This document shows, piece after piece, positions 41,891-54,535 of a stretch of 64,000 bases of DNA. The stretch spans positions 9,360,586 to 9,424,585 of the forward strand of contig NC_019860.2 of NCBI RefSeq assembly GCF_002234675.1. Direction: 5' to 3'. The stretch is from Oryzias latipes. Its lineage: Eukaryota; Chordata; Actinopteri; Beloniformes; Adrianichthyidae. The notes under the pieces are model-generated. The model ran no database searches, was not told the origin of the DNA, and worked only from the letters and a program-made list of their open reading frames with translations. Each line of letters opens with the position of its first letter. Position 1 is the stretch's first letter. The translations under genes were made by a program, and so were the position numbers.

Positions 41891-44430
41891 CAAAGATTAA
41901 TCACACCTTATCTAATTATAACTAGAACAAAGTATGTGTGAATATCTTGATGCTTTGAGTGTGATCCGGTTGGCAGGATGCCCATTAGAAGGTTTTCCAA
42001 TATGATTATATTCAATTGAAAATCAATTTTCATATATTCTTGGCTGGATTGAAGTATGTATTCCTTATATATGCAAAAGTTAGTGATGATTAAGTAAAAT
42101 GTGAGTTTACAGTAACACTGCAAACAGTAACACAAAGGGAAAAAAAGATAGGACAATATTCTGTACAACAGTACAGGCAGTGCAGTAGGAATTGGTGTGG
42201 TCTTCCTACACCTCTTGTCGTTCCTGTATGTTAGGCCACAAATTCTCATCCACATCACAGCAAATATTCTCTCTTGCAATGCAGCGAAATATGTTTGTCA
42301 CATTATGACAACTTGGTCAACCATTTTGCAGTTAATGACTTATACGATGAACTAATGACTAGGTGTTTTGAGGAGTAAGACTATTGCACAGTGAACTATA
42401 TAATACATTTTGATCAACATGACATAAACAATTGATAATGTAGCAAAGAGCAGAGAATTGTACATAATCATTTGCATGGATGTACCAAAGCAATTGCAAC
42501 TTGTTCAAAGAAGTGAGAAACTGCTTATATGATGTGCACAAGTGACACCATGATGTGAGGATTGAACAAATAGCTTTGGAAATTTCATTCTGATCTGAGA
42601 ATTGTACTAAAGCGACTGAGAAAAACTGTGTGTGGGATAACCAAAGCTATTATTTAGTAGAAAAAAGTTTTTTGTAGAACAGAGGAGCACCTGGAAAAAC
42701 TCACTTGTATATTTATGTACTTTAAACAACTACTATTTGGTTATTCTGTGACTGTCTTTCTTGTTATTATTTGCCAACAGTAAACTGTGAGTTCTGTACA
42801 GACCAAAAAAAGAAAAAGGGGGTGTAGCTATCCTCAGGAGTCATCTCTTGATTGAAGTTGTCATTAAAACTGTGTCACATAGCTGGGGTTTCAGGGATGC
42901 TAAAAAATCACGTACAGTAAATTCAAGCACTTGATAACACACGGAGGGATTTCCTTTAAACTGTAAACTTTGAAAGAAAAAATCATGACAGAAAAACACA
43001 ACAAAAACTGGAGGTATCAATACAAGTCAAAACCTGTTCCTGCAATGTGGCAACATTCCAGGCCCTGAGCAACGCCAATTCTACAGAACACTAGAACCAC
43101 AATACAACCTCATGCTGCTTGGAATTGCTTTGTTAGAACAAATTAACTGGTTCATAATGTTTGTGCTGAATGATTTATGGTACACCACCTGATTGTAACA
43201 CCACAAAATGTAAAAGCAGAAATAACCGGAATCGCTAGAAAGAATTCATTTTCAAAGAAAATTGTGTACATTCTCAAACAATTGTATATTAATCACATAA
43301 AACCTATTTTTTCTATTTTTAAATGTTTTTTTTATATGTTTTTGTTAAAAAGACAAATATGATCCCCAGCTAGCTTTGTCATGCAGTATAAGTTATTATT
43401 TGAATTAAATGGCAGCAAAAACAAATTTAACAATTTCTAAAGTAAGAATGAACTGTAATCTTTACAATGACATGAGAAGGGAAATAATTCCCTTTGTCCT
43501 ATTTGCTTAATCATCTTCCTGTCATTGAAAGGGTTTTTGTTTCCTGCATCAGTCAATACATGTCGGAAATATAAAGGAATCCAAACAAACCGGAGTGATT
43601 AATTACTCCTTTTCACTCTTAGTAATAATTCTCTTTCCCCCTCTCTTGCTGTTATTTCACTTTTCCACTATTTAATTTAAGTACTATTCCCATCATGTTT
43701 TCAAGTTTTGACCTGTGACCCCCAACCAATTGTTCCTAATTTTCTTTCAGCTGTGTGCAGCTTTCAGTCCTGCTTCAAGTGCCGAGCTCGTTGTCAATGT
43801 TTTCTCATTCCGTGCCAGGACCAGATTCCAAGACATTGATGATTCATCCCTACAATCACACATTTGGGGCAGCAGTTGGAGAAGGAAGGTAGTATTTTAA
43901 ACCTAACAGTAAAGTAAAACGTTTTTTTAACGATTGTTTAGCAGTGCAGGTGGAGAGGCTATTTCTTTTTTTTTTCTTCTTGGTATTATAATAGGTTTGG
44001 TTGGCTTGGTATTTAGCTTGGAACCGAACATGTTTTATCTGACTAACTCTTGCCGTGAATTTGACCAGGGGGGAAAAAAAAACAATGATCAGTTGTATTC
44101 AAAATTGTTGCGTTACGTTAGAATGGAAAAGCATATCCCGACACAATGTGTAAATGTACTTTTTTACTGCAATGCAGAAAAGATATGGAGCTGGACATCT
44201 CAGTTGACTGGGTGTAAGACTGACCCAAAGGACACCTGGGTTCGATTCCCACTGTTGCCTTAGAAATACAGGGTTTTGTCAGAAAGCCCATATGTCATAA
44301 ACACTCAACTGTTATAAAGAAACTCTACAGGTTTTTTTGGCTTACCATACACTATCAGTAACTGTCTGTTATAAAAAAATAGATAGTTTAGTATTACTTG
44401 CACAGATTTTATTGAGTGTGATAAATATTA
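41891..44430. other. non-coding interval upstream of the receptor gene
   Basis: AT-rich sequence without a supported gene. It should contain the receptor's first intron and promoter. A tRNA-like remnant near 44,187-44,262 (ctcagttgactgggtgta, then gggttcgattccc) has degenerate A and B boxes and may be a SINE head. Confidence 0.4.
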
Positions 44431-44439
44431 GAAAAATGA

Positions 44440-45245
44440 AAGATGGCGTATATAACGTTCCAGATGACTGGAATAACTAAAGTGATCAGAGAGACTAGGT
44501 GGAAGACGAGGAGGAATGTACTTTGTGTCTCATCCAAATCAAAGAAAGCAAATAAGGAAATGTGGTGGTTGACTGAAGAAGTTCAGGAGTGTATTTTAAG
44601 GAAAGGTATGACTAACAAAAAGTGGGACACTTATTTATTAAAATTGGTTTTATTGTGTTTAGCTTTTAATTTTTCAGCGCATTGTTTAATTTTGCTTGTG
44701 TTAAAGTGCTTTATAAATAAAGTTAATGAAGAGAGGATGGCTGAGGCATAGAGAGAAGGGTACAGATGCCCATAGCCAAAGTTGAAGTGGAAACTACAGA
44801 GGGATAAAGCACAAATCACATGATGAAATTCTGCGAAAGGTTGGGGGATATCAGTTGAAGCTAGACTGAGCAAATGTGAGCAACAGTATGGTATCATGTC
44901 AAGAAACACACCCACAGAAGCCATGTTTGCTTTGAGGCAGCTTCTAAAGAAGAAGAAGAGAGAAGGTCAGACAAAGCTGCATTATTTCTTCATGGATCTG
45001 GGGAAAGTCTATGGCAGGAGACTGAGAGAGGAACTGTGGTTTGTCTGAGAAAGCCTGGATTGGCAGAGAAGTACAGTTGGAGCTGTGTAGGAGGCCGTGG
45101 GGCTGCATCAACGGTCAGCATTAAGCTTGTTCTTGTTTGCTGGGGTGATGGACACACTAAAAGAATCTTTGTGGATTATGATGTTAGCAGATGACATTGT
45201 GATCTATAGTGAAAGCAGCGAGTGACTGGAGGAACATATATGAAT
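44440..45245 (+). mobile_element. RTE-like LINE relic
   Basis: The plus strand shows KEMWWLTEEVQECILRKG, later an SRNTPTEAMFALRQLLKKK-like block, DLGKVYGRRLREELW and a MMLADDIVIYSESSE block with the ADD active-site box. Stops and shifts are frequent. At about 44,630-44,728 a short L2-type 3' tail (aagtgctttataaataaag) is inserted. It is an old fossil. Confidence 0.75.
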
Positions 45246-46789
45246 TATGTTTTAGGGTAGAATATAATTTAAAAATACTTTAGGCAATGGTAACCATTGA
45301 AAAATGAAACCTAATATTTTTACAATTCAAGGAAACACAGGTACAACCTAAATGCCATTGTGCTAATATGGTGAGTTTTGTCTTTTTACACTGCAAAACA
45401 AACAAGTCCAAAGAAAACAGTCTGAAACAAAATGTAAAGAATGTAAAAAAAAAAGGATGGGTAAGAAATCACAAAACCTCTTCATCACAAATTCTAGTAA
45501 AATTGTTGGTAAAATTTGCCATGGAATGGATAGACATCAGAATCGGCTATCACTGGCTAGGATGGCTTGACTGCTTCTCTTTAGGAAATTTGATGTTTTT
45601 TGGGGGGGGACAGAACTCCCATCACCCCTGACTGTTCAAGGTTCCATCTTCCAGAATACAAACATGCCAACATTCTTGGTGCCATTCCTCCACACATCTT
45701 AGATTACATTGTGTGGCGTATGTCTATAACATAAAGACGCATTTTCTGTAGTCATTGATACAGTGCTAAAACCATCATTTGTATATACGGTCCTTTTCAA
45801 AAATAACTACAGGACTGAAACGCAATTGTCAAAGCACTATAAAGATCTTTAAGTGCTTTTCAACAGAGCTATTGTGCAAGTTGTGTTGAGTCATTTTAAT
45901 ACATGCTTTGTACTTAGTTGATTTTATGAAAGCTTCCTTTGTAGTCATCTGTTTGTATAATCAAACTAACACCTCTTACTTTATCTATTGGGAGAGATAA
46001 AAACGCAAGAAAGTCCTATTTATGACAGCTATTTGTAGGTGGTTTACTACACGGCAAGCAGCTAACGGCTACTAATGGGTTTGTTTGATGTGGTGATAGA
46101 ATATGCAACAACCACAAAGCATCTTGTAATCTACGAACGTATCTGATTGTGGCAATCACTGCCAACCTGCTCTCTGTGAAAAAAGAATCCAACTTAATAC
46201 ATAGTGTGAAAACAAGGAGGAAATTATGTAAAGTCTATGACAATTCTGTAAGAAAACCTGACTAGCTTAGAATTCAATTCAATTATTGGTTTAGAAGACA
46301 AATATGAGGCATTTACAACTGAAGATTTAATTAATGTCAGCAGATAAAGGACATGATGGTAATTCTCTACTGTAGGTAGATTCATATTAATAGTATGATT
46401 AACACTCACCCGATACCTGGTTTAACTTCAAAGACGGACGGGAAAAGGTTTCATGAATTCCTATCGAGCATGTCTTATGTTCCTTCCAGGTTCCGAGGAA
46501 CCTCTCCCTGCAGAGCTTCCACCTTCTGCTGCACGTCAGACCTGCCTTCTGAATCACATTCTCACATACCTGTGTGCTCTCCACCCATGAGCCGGTTTTT
46601 CTCCACTCTGATGCAAATATCATCCAAAATTTTTAAAGATCATCAGACAGAAAGAAAGACAAGTTTTCAAGGGAAACTTAGATAGATGTAGATTTTCAAT
46701 ACCCAGTTGTTCTCTGAAAACATGAATGTGGAAGAAGCTCTTGATAAAAAATAAGGAGTAATCTGATCACATTGTTGTTTAGTTTTGTT
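45246..46789. other. non-coding interval
   Basis: No gene or recognised element. A G8 run lies at 45,602-45,609. Short frames (e.g. 46,395-46,685) have no motifs. Confidence 0.35.
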
Positions 46790-46797
46790 CTTTAGAT

Positions 46798-46956
46798 CAG
46801 TGTTTTTCAACCTTTTTTGAGCCACGGCACACTTTAATGAATGGATGAACACAGAGCTGATATCCTGGATATGGTAAATATTTTTAGATCGGTGAATGAA
46901 TGGGTCATTTCCCACGGCACACTAGTGTGCCGCGGCACACTGGTTGAAAAACACTG
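46798..46956. mobile_element. complete 159-bp hAT MITE
   Basis: The ends CAGTGTTTTTCAACC and GGTTGAAAAACACTG are perfect inverses. CTTTAGAT flanks both sides (46,790-46,797 and 46,957-46,964), a perfect 8-bp duplication. Inner repeats read cacggcacac / gtgtgccgcgg. Its left end matches the fragment at 33,652. Confidence 0.93.
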
Positions 46957-46964
46957 CTTTAGAT

Positions 46965-48730
46965 TACAATTGTACTCTACAATATGAGTGAACCTGGGTT
47001 AGGTTATTACCTCTGGTTAAAACCAAAAACCTAGCATGATGCAAATAGAAAACAAATTTTATAAAAACAAATTCAAAGCAATTACATTTTTTTCAGCTCT
47101 GAAGGTCATACATGAAATCCTTTCAATATGAATTGTTGTAACCTTGCTTTTATATCTAAAATAGCAGAGCAAAGAAAGCAGAAACCTGACATTCTGTGGA
47201 AGTGAAACTGAAAGAACTTTTGTGAGAACAGACTTTTGGAAGCTCAAATTAGCCTGGAGTCTGAGAGCAGTGTTCTTTGTTAATTAAGACTGTAAATCTG
47301 TAAGAAAGAAAGTTAAACCAGTTGCTAAACTGGTGTCAACTGCAAGATGTTCTGGGGGATTTTATTGCATCTGCCCCTGGAAGCTGATGGCCTCTTGAGG
47401 GCTTCATGAATTCAGAACTGAAAGGAAGATGTGGTTCCTTCAGTGAAGTTAGTTCAATTTTTTCTTTTTAAAATTGATTTGGCAAACACCTAAAATTAGA
47501 TCTTGGCTATGTGTTGCTGGTCAGTTAATTAATTAATTGATGAATGTTTTAGTGCCCCACATCACTTCCGCTCTGAAGCCTTTTTGGAGGGACGTGGGAT
47601 AATAACAGAGGGTATGGGAACCATCAAGGCCAACTTGAATTCGGGAAATTTGAAAGCTGCCAGAGAGACACTCGGAAGAATCCTTCACACTCTACAGGTG
47701 AAATGAGCAAAATGAACTACTGGACATATTAAAAGTTGTAAAAACAAAAGAATGGATCAGAGACAAAGAAAATAATTAAGACAGAGTCATTCTTAAAACC
47801 CATTAAAATGCCTTAAAAAATTAGACATCATAAAAAATAATTTAGAGTTAGCTTATTCAGTAACGGGCTGGATGATGTAGTGGTAGAGGCTGTACTGTGA
47901 GGAAGGTAGATCTAGGATGTATAATCCTAGACATCAAACCAAAGCCTTTAAAAAGAGGGGGGATTGGATCACAGAGTTACCAATTTTGAATGCAGGTCCC
48001 TGCTACTACAAATATAAAAAGTTTAACTTTTTTAACAGTCATGAAGACATTTGCAATATTTTTTTATTTGTCTAATTGCAGTTATGGAGCAAAATCCATT
48101 TGGATGAATCCACAATTTGCTTTTTGGTGTGAAAGCAGAAATATTTTTCATAAAACATCTATTTTTTGATGCATTAACAGGATTTCTAAAGTCACAGTAA
48201 CTGGGTAGAACTGGGCAACACAGAGCCATACATCAATCTAATCCGCCCCTACCTTCCCTTGGAAAACCTTGCAGGTGCATGTTGACTACTCTGGCAGATT
48301 TAAAGGAAATATCTATTTTGGAGTATAAGTCATTACTAAATAAATGTTTGGCCTGATTTCATTGGTAGAGAAATGAGTAGAAAGCTGTAGTGAATTAACT
48401 TGTGTCATTTTTACACAGATGTAAACACCCCCACATGTCTTGACTGTGCCAGTGGAACATGTTCAAACTCAATCCTTCCCAACGTCCGAAAAGAAAAGAA
48501 ACTCACCTCAGGCTACCTTGGACTCTATTCTTCTGCAAAGCCCGAAGGTAACATGGTTCACGGGGAAACTTATACAGTACCATGTCTCAAGTGGACATTT
48601 AAAGAATGTGGAAAGGAATCAAAGAAAACATTAAGCTGCAAGGGAAAGAACAGAAGCAGAAAATGAGAAGGAGCAACATACAATAGAAAATACCAGTAAA
48701 TTCATGTCAACTCAAACATACAGGATAAGA
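46965..48730. other. non-coding interval
   Basis: AT-rich with no supported gene. A tRNA-like A-box trace (gatgtagtggtagaggctg, about 47,873-47,891) may be another SINE head. A ttaattaattaattg run lies at 47,525-47,540. Confidence 0.35.
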
Positions 48731-48734
48731 TTTA

Positions 48735-49930
48735 TTTCGCCTGGAAAGCTGGGTAGGTCTTCGAGGTAGTGCTTTAGAATGGCTCAGATCGTACTTAAAT
48801 GAGAGGAGCTTCTGTGTCCGTCTTGGACGTGCAGAATCCCGTAGAGCAACTTTCACATGTGGCGTACCTCAGGGCTCTGTTCTGGGGCCTCTTCTTTTTT
48901 CATTGTACCTGCTTCCACTTGGGTCTATTCTCCGCAAACACGGGATTTCATTCCACCTTTATGCTGACGACAGTCAGATTTACATACCGTTAAAACAGGA
49001 AGAAGCATATTCTGCTCACCAGTTATTAGAATGTCTTGATAACATTAAGACATGGATGTCATGTAACTTCTTGCACTTAAACCAGGAAAAAACAGAGGTT
49101 CTGCTAATTGGTCCAAGTGACGTCTCTAAGGCACATGTCGACTTAGGCGTTTTAAATGATCACCTGAAACAGACAGCAACAAGTCTAGGTGTGAAACTGG
49201 ATAGCAATTTAACTTTTAATGCTCATATAAACTCAGTGGTGAAATCCAGTTTTTTTCACCTGAGACAACTGGCCAAGGTTAAACCTCTCCTCTCTCGCCA
49301 TGACTTTGAGATTTTAATCCATGCTTTTATTTCCACACGTTTGGACTACTGTAATGCTCTCTATGTTGGGCTTTCCCAGAAATTACTTGCTCGTTTGCAG
49401 TTAGTCCAAAATGCAGCTGCCCGTCTTCTAACTGGTACACGGAAACAAGAACATATCACTCCCATTTTAGCATCTCTTCATTGGCTCCCAGTTCGCTTAC
49501 GCATTGATTTTAAAATTCTCCTATTTGTTTTTAAATGTCTCCATGGACTCGCCCCAAAATATCTGTCTGACCTGATTCATGTGTACACTCCCCCCCCGCG
49601 TCCTTAGGTCAACAAATCAGACCCAGCTGGTCGTCTCGAAGACCAGGAGAAAACTGAGAGGTGACCGAGCCTTCTCAGTCTTCGGACCAAAAATCTGGAA
49701 CGAATTGCCCCTGTACCTCAGACAGATAGACTCACTCAGTATTTTTAAATCTGCTCTTAAAACATATTTTTTCACTTTGGCTTTTAACTGAGTTCGAATT
49801 CGGACCTATTTTATGTGTTTTATGCTTTATATTTTCATGTGCTTTTATTAATTTTTGTATTGTTCAGCACTTTGGTGAACCTTGTTCTGTTTAAAGTGCT
49901 TTACAAATAAAGTTGAGTTGAGTTGAGTTA
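48735..49930 (+). mobile_element. L2-type LINE, 5'-truncated
   Basis: The frame is open from about 48,741 to 49,607. It starts GSALEWLRSYLNERSF, then GVPQGSVLGPLLFSLYLLPLG and FHLYADDSQIYIP with an intact YADD box. Further on are WMSCNFLHLNQEKTEVLLIG, SRHDFEILIHAFISTRLDYC and QNAAARLLTGTRK. A one-base slip in a C-run at about 49,589-49,596 moves the C-terminus to the 49,579-49,791 frame (GDRAFSVFGPKIWNELP). The tail is tttacaaataaag followed by ttgag repeats to about 49,928. The 5' half of RT is missing. Confidence 0.88.
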
Positions 49931-50102
49931 TTTCATTCAACAGGACAATTGTCAGAGAGAAGCATGGCACCAACCCACAGTGGTCACCCTGCACCCAGAA
50001 TAGATGTTGCCAATATTTTTGATCAAACCCTGCATGAATTTATTTCGTTCAAAAAAAAAACAAAAAACACACAAACGTGTTCATCTGGGCTTTTGGGCTG
50101 TG

Positions 50103-50478
50103 GCAGGTAAATGCAGCCATGTAGGCGAGGCCGACCAAACCAGCAAAACAATTCCACGAGGAGGTATTAGTAAAGATGAGCCTCGAACGGATTACAAAGC
50201 CCTCTTTGACGCTGCTGTGAAAGCTGCCACAGAAGCCACCAGTCAGCTACTTGATGACATCATCCTTTCTGTAGGGAATGAAGACTTTCTGAGGTATAAA
50301 AAAACCTTTTCTTCTCCTGTCTTAGTATATCAGAAATGTGTACTTTGCAAAAAAATCTGACATGTATTTTAATGTTTCCTGCAGAATGATGGGGGTGGCC
50401 CGTGGGTCTATCCTGTCGTTTGTCATTGACACACTGGGAGTGTGTCAGAAGAAATTGAAGAAGCCAGATTAGATGCCA
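50103..50478 (+). pseudogene. VWA7-like gene fragment, two exons
   Basis: Exon-like segment one (50,107-50,293) reads GKCSHVGEADQTSKTIPRGG and continues ISKDEPRTDYKALFDAA then VKAATEATSQLLDDIILSVG with NEDFLR. It ends at a GT donor. An intron of about 90 bp ends ttcctgcag at 50,384. Segment two reads MMGVARGSILSFVIDT and then loses one base. In the other frame the expected GS-SEEIEEARLDA block (VWA MIDAS region) follows. The order matches VWA7-type proteins (G7c family) as I know them. Only these two segments are present, so it is a duplicated, frameshifted fragment. Confidence 0.65.
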
Positions 50479-50650
50479 GGTTACATCTAATATCATTTAC
50501 TATTTTAACAAGGGCCATTTCTGTGCTGTGGTTTGTCCTAAAACCACACTGATAGTATTTAAAAGATGTTATTTCTATTTCAAAACTATTTAAATTGGAT
50601 TCAAGCCATTTTTTTAATAATTTATTTTTTAAATCATGTATCATTGGCAA
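50479..50650 (-). mobile_element. short LINE RT fragment
   Basis: The minus strand reads KKWLESNLNSFEIEITSFKY and YQCGFRTNHSTEMALVKIVN, an RT finger block of L2/CR1 type (QSGFR-NHSTE). Only about 170 bp remain, directly abutting the VWA7-like fragment. Confidence 0.7.
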
Positions 50651-51199
50651 CTGATTTTATGCTACTGAGCAGTGTCCTGCATTTATCGTATTGGGATTTT
50701 GTGAGGAAGGGGACAGGTCTGCTCAAGTCCATATGTACTATTTAACCTGTTTTAATCTCTTACCTTTTCAACTAATGTAGTACTTTAAAAGTTTGGAATA
50801 AAAACTGTGAAAAAGAGAGAATCAAGCTCTTAAAGGTTTTCTGGATGGCTCTCAAAAGAGCCGTTGTTTGTCCGTCCTTGGAGGACAGAAAACCCCATTC
50901 TGGAGGTGCCATGGGTCTGCTCCCTCTGCAGGAAAGTGGATCATGAAGGAGTCTCTCAGCTGGAGAGCCTCTCTGTTGGCAGCCACCTATTTTATCTCGT
51001 GCAGCAGCTCGTCTTCAGTTTCCACAGCCTCATCACTGCAGGTTCCTGTGGTGCTGAAGACTTGATGAAGCTGTGCAGAACACGAGAACTTCCCACTCTG
51101 CTGTGGATCTTCAGTCAGGCGTCAATACAGAACCCACTGTGGAGAGAGCATCCAGAAGGATTTCTTCACTAGCAGCCTGGCTGGTGAGAGGACGTAGTT
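50651..51199. other. interval with unclassified GC-balanced sequence
   Basis: The plus frame at 50,864-51,172 (102 residues) has no recognised motif. A perfect stem ggctctcaaaagagcc lies at 50,844-50,859 (see findings). Sequence from about 51,180 onward looks like LINE leader. Confidence 0.35.
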
Positions 51200-53275
51200 A
51201 AATATGCACCTCTATTGAAAAAGGAGGCGCCCAGGGAATGACTGCATCGGGTTTCTCTGCAGTGGGAATGTCTCTTCTGCCACAAAGACACAGGGAAGGA
51301 GTTCTTTGTTGTTTTCTCTGGGGATTGGGGACTCATTGGAGATAGACGATTGAGTGATTCACTGTGAAGCGTCTAACCAAAGGGGGATAAAGCCAGTGAC
51401 CCACCGTGGATCGTCCTGCCACAACATCGATCACCAACAAGCAACCAAAGCCTCAAGAGGAAGTGCAGAAAAAGTTTCTTTGCTTTGGGGGGCCTTCAGG
51501 ACAACATGCTTGCTATCCACTGCCCCACTGTCCACTGTCCCACTGGCCACTGCCCCAGAGCAATTAAAAGCCACCAGACAAGAACTAACTAGTCTGGCTC
51601 CAGGGTGGGGCCCTGGAAACTCTTATTAGGGGGAGTAGGTGGATCTAGTAATGAAAAGGTTCTTGTTTGAATCGCCCTTAGTTTGGCCCGTCTCCCAGGA
51701 CCAGTTTGAGGTGGAACACCACCCAGGTACCGGCTCCTGGGATCATTCGGGCACGCAAACCCCTCCACCACGATAAGGTGGCGATTCAGGAAAGGGATAT
51801 TTATCAGTCACTAGCCAATCACTAACAATTACTGTGGGGAAACCGATCAAACCTCGGGCAAAGCTAAATGCAGCTGGAGCTAGAATTGCTAATGCTAATA
51901 GCGCTAGCGTAGCTAGCAGTGCTGAAACGGAGAGCGGTGGAGAGTCTCTGGAACACCAAATGGAATCATTTCTCACGTCTAAAGGGGTTTCCCTGGATTT
52001 CAACACCATCAAGACCTGCCACCTGCTCCCCAGGAGAAAGGAGACGGATAAACCAGCGATCCTCATCAGGTTTGTGAATCAAAAACACAAACTAGCTCTG
52101 ATGAATCAACGTAAAAATCTCAGAGGATCTACTGCTTATCTGAACGACCATCTGACCAGAAGGAATGCTGAAATCGCCAAACATGCACGGCTTCTCAGGA
52201 AGCGTAAGCAGAATGAGAACACTTGGGTTAAAGGCTGCAGGATTTATGTCAAACCACTCGGTCCACCGGACCGGTCCAAGGTTCAGGTTGTGAACAACAT
52301 GAAGGACAATGAGAAGTGTTTGATCACAGTTGTCTGAGACAACATGCAGTAAATCAAAGAGCCAAATAATTTCAAGAAATATGACGCCTAGATTCATCAC
52401 TTTTTCCAAAAGTCTAACGTAACCTGATTCTCAGCAGAGAGTTTTTGACCTGCAGAAAACTTGACCTCAACTTTCTGCGCCGCTGATATCAGCTGAAAAA
52501 GGATATGGACCTGAATCTAATGTCTGCAGACATAACATCGAAGAGAACAATAAACTATTTAAACCCAGAAGAACGGCTGTTAATCAGAAGAAGAAGAAAT
52601 GCCAACCTTGGGCAATCGACAGATTATGGACCCTTTTTATTTTCCCCTTACAGCGTTAATTTATTATAAAAAAAAAAGTAAAACAAATGATCAATCACTT
52701 ATTGAAAATTGTTAAATTGATCGACGTTTAATGAATTTCACTTCACTTGCTCCAAAAATTGATAAATTGATTCAAAAATCTTTTCTAATGTAACATAATT
52801 TTGCACATGTTCTTAACTTTTGATACTTGATGAAATTTTGCTATGAAAATCTCTGAAACAGTGTTGTGTATTTTACTGATATAGTATTATTTTTTAATCA
52901 TATGAATGACTTTTATAAGTAACATAATCTGCATATATTTCATATAACTGATCTGCATTTGCCATGTTGATTTCTGAGATAGATATTTTTACATAATAAT
53001 TAAGTAATTCATCTTTTTCATGTGATTTATTGATACTTTATGATTCTTAATTCTGTCTGATGAAAGCTAGGAACCGGATATAACAATATGGTTATAGTAT
53101 AACGGGGTGGGATTAAGTTCGCTTCCTTCCACTCCCTTTCAAGCAATATTTATCAATATGTCTAATTATCCTAAGTTTGATTAGTAACTGTATGAATGTA
53201 TAACTGATGATTGTATTGCTTTTGTGTATTATTTCTATTTAATGGCTTGAAATAAACCATTTTAAATCAAATAAA
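51200..53275 (+). mobile_element. L1-like LINE with ORF1 remnant and large internal deletion
   Basis: The 5' leader (51,200-51,842) ends in the shared segment gataaggtggcgattcagg. ORF1 remnant is 51,843-52,337. The 3' end (52,598-53,275) matches 39,465-40,200. No endonuclease or RT lies between, so ORF2 is deleted. This arrangement explains the shared leader segments at 29.7 and 62.0 kb as pieces of the same family. Confidence 0.7.
51834..52337 (+). pseudogene. LINE ORF1-like protein (FP25K/L1 ORF1 C-terminal-like)
   Basis: The 167-residue frame lacks an ATG start (GTG at 51,834). It has a short Ala/Ser-rich lead (GARIANANSASVASSAE) and then a domain with KTCHLLPRRKETDKPAILIR, FVNQKHKLALMNQRKNLRG, TAYLNDHLTRRNAEIAKHAR and NTWVKGCRIYVK. 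The block order (h-KF--R--R-A, YlNDdLT--N--i, W---GkIyv) is that of the nucleic-acid-binding domain shared by LINE ORF1s and baculovirus FP25K-type proteins. The missing start suggests N-terminal loss. Confidence 0.65.
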
Positions 53276-53284
53276 AAAAGATTC

Positions 53285-53605
53285 ATGGAGGACCCCCCCC
53301 CCCTCCATCCTCCCTACCCTCCTGAGCACATGACTTGACTTTTTTTGTCACCAACCCCCCCCCCCCCCCCCCCCGCCCCATCGTGGACCATCTGCACGCT
53401 ACACCCATCTTCAAGGTGCGCATCCCACGAAGCACCAGCCTCAGTCAACTCTGAACTGTATATGTGTATTTGTTGTACGTCTGATCTTGTTCGGTTGCAC
53501 TGGAACACATCTCGTATGTCAGTGTAAAAGCTGTACATGTGACAATAACAACTCATCTTGTATGTCACTGTAAAGGCTGTACATGTGACAATAAAAAAAA
53601 GCAAT
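53285..53605 (+). repeat. LINE 3' tail with poly-C tracts
   Basis: C-runs lie at about 53,291-53,301 and 53,356-53,374. The end carries tandem tgtacatgtgacaataa tails (about 53,532-53,548 and 53,579-53,595), in the style of a Rex/CR1-group 3' end. No coding part. Confidence 0.6.
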
Positions 53606-54535
53606 TCATATTATGGTGACTGATATTTGTATATTATGTAATTTTTTTTCATTAGTTTTTATTTTATTTTATTTTTATTATTTTATTTAGTCATTAGTAA
53701 TTGCCTTTTATATAACTGATTTGTATATTTTATAATTTAATATTATTATTATTATATTTTTTACCATAACAAACTACTATTTCTACTATTATTACTATCA
53801 GTTTTAGCCACATGCAGCTCAGACAGCCAGGCGTAGATGCAGACAGCGAGGGCGGGTGGTTGTAGAGGTGAGGGTGAGGACAGATGGCGCTCTTAGTATC
53901 GAATTACATAAATGCCAAAAATTGAAAGGGCGTAAAGACAACTAAGCGGGCGTATTTAGAAACTGAGTGAGTGAACCTTACAACCGTGCTGGTAAAATTC
54001 TAACTAAGCGACCCCGTATTTTACAACTGAACGGCTGAAATCCTAACTGAGCAGTGATCTTGCTCGGTCAATTCTCTTTTGCGCCCTCACCTGGATTTAC
54101 GCTCAGTGTTAAGGGGGCATTTTTGTCACTTGGGGGCGGTATTCAGGGGTGTGTTTGTCACTTAGGGGCAGGAACCTTTCTGGTTGATCTGATTGGCTGA
54201 AATTTGCATGCCAAGCAGCGGGGCGGGACTTTTGGGGCTTTAAAAGAAATCGAACGGCGGCTGTAACGTGGATTAAAAGCATTAAAACGATAACAAATGC
54301 AGTGAATTTCACATGAGAAAAACATACAGCACAGAAAAACCCGCTGCACTTTCTTACCTTAGTTTTGGGTTGTTGGTTAATGTTTTAATCCACGTTACAT
54401 CCGCTTTTTTTTTCTATGATTGCCTCTAACAGGGGGGGGGTTGACACAAAGAGCCGACATCTCTAACTCTGATAGTCAAAGAGCCACACCACACACTGAC
54501 CTGCCAGACAGACACACAATTAAAGCCATATTATT

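Noticed and set aside
41857-41904. N-terminal extension of 16 residues on the PTGDR2-like receptor
   Set aside because: It reads through a pyrimidine tract and AG acceptor. The inner Met has the better start context and matches the length of the mammalian N-terminus.
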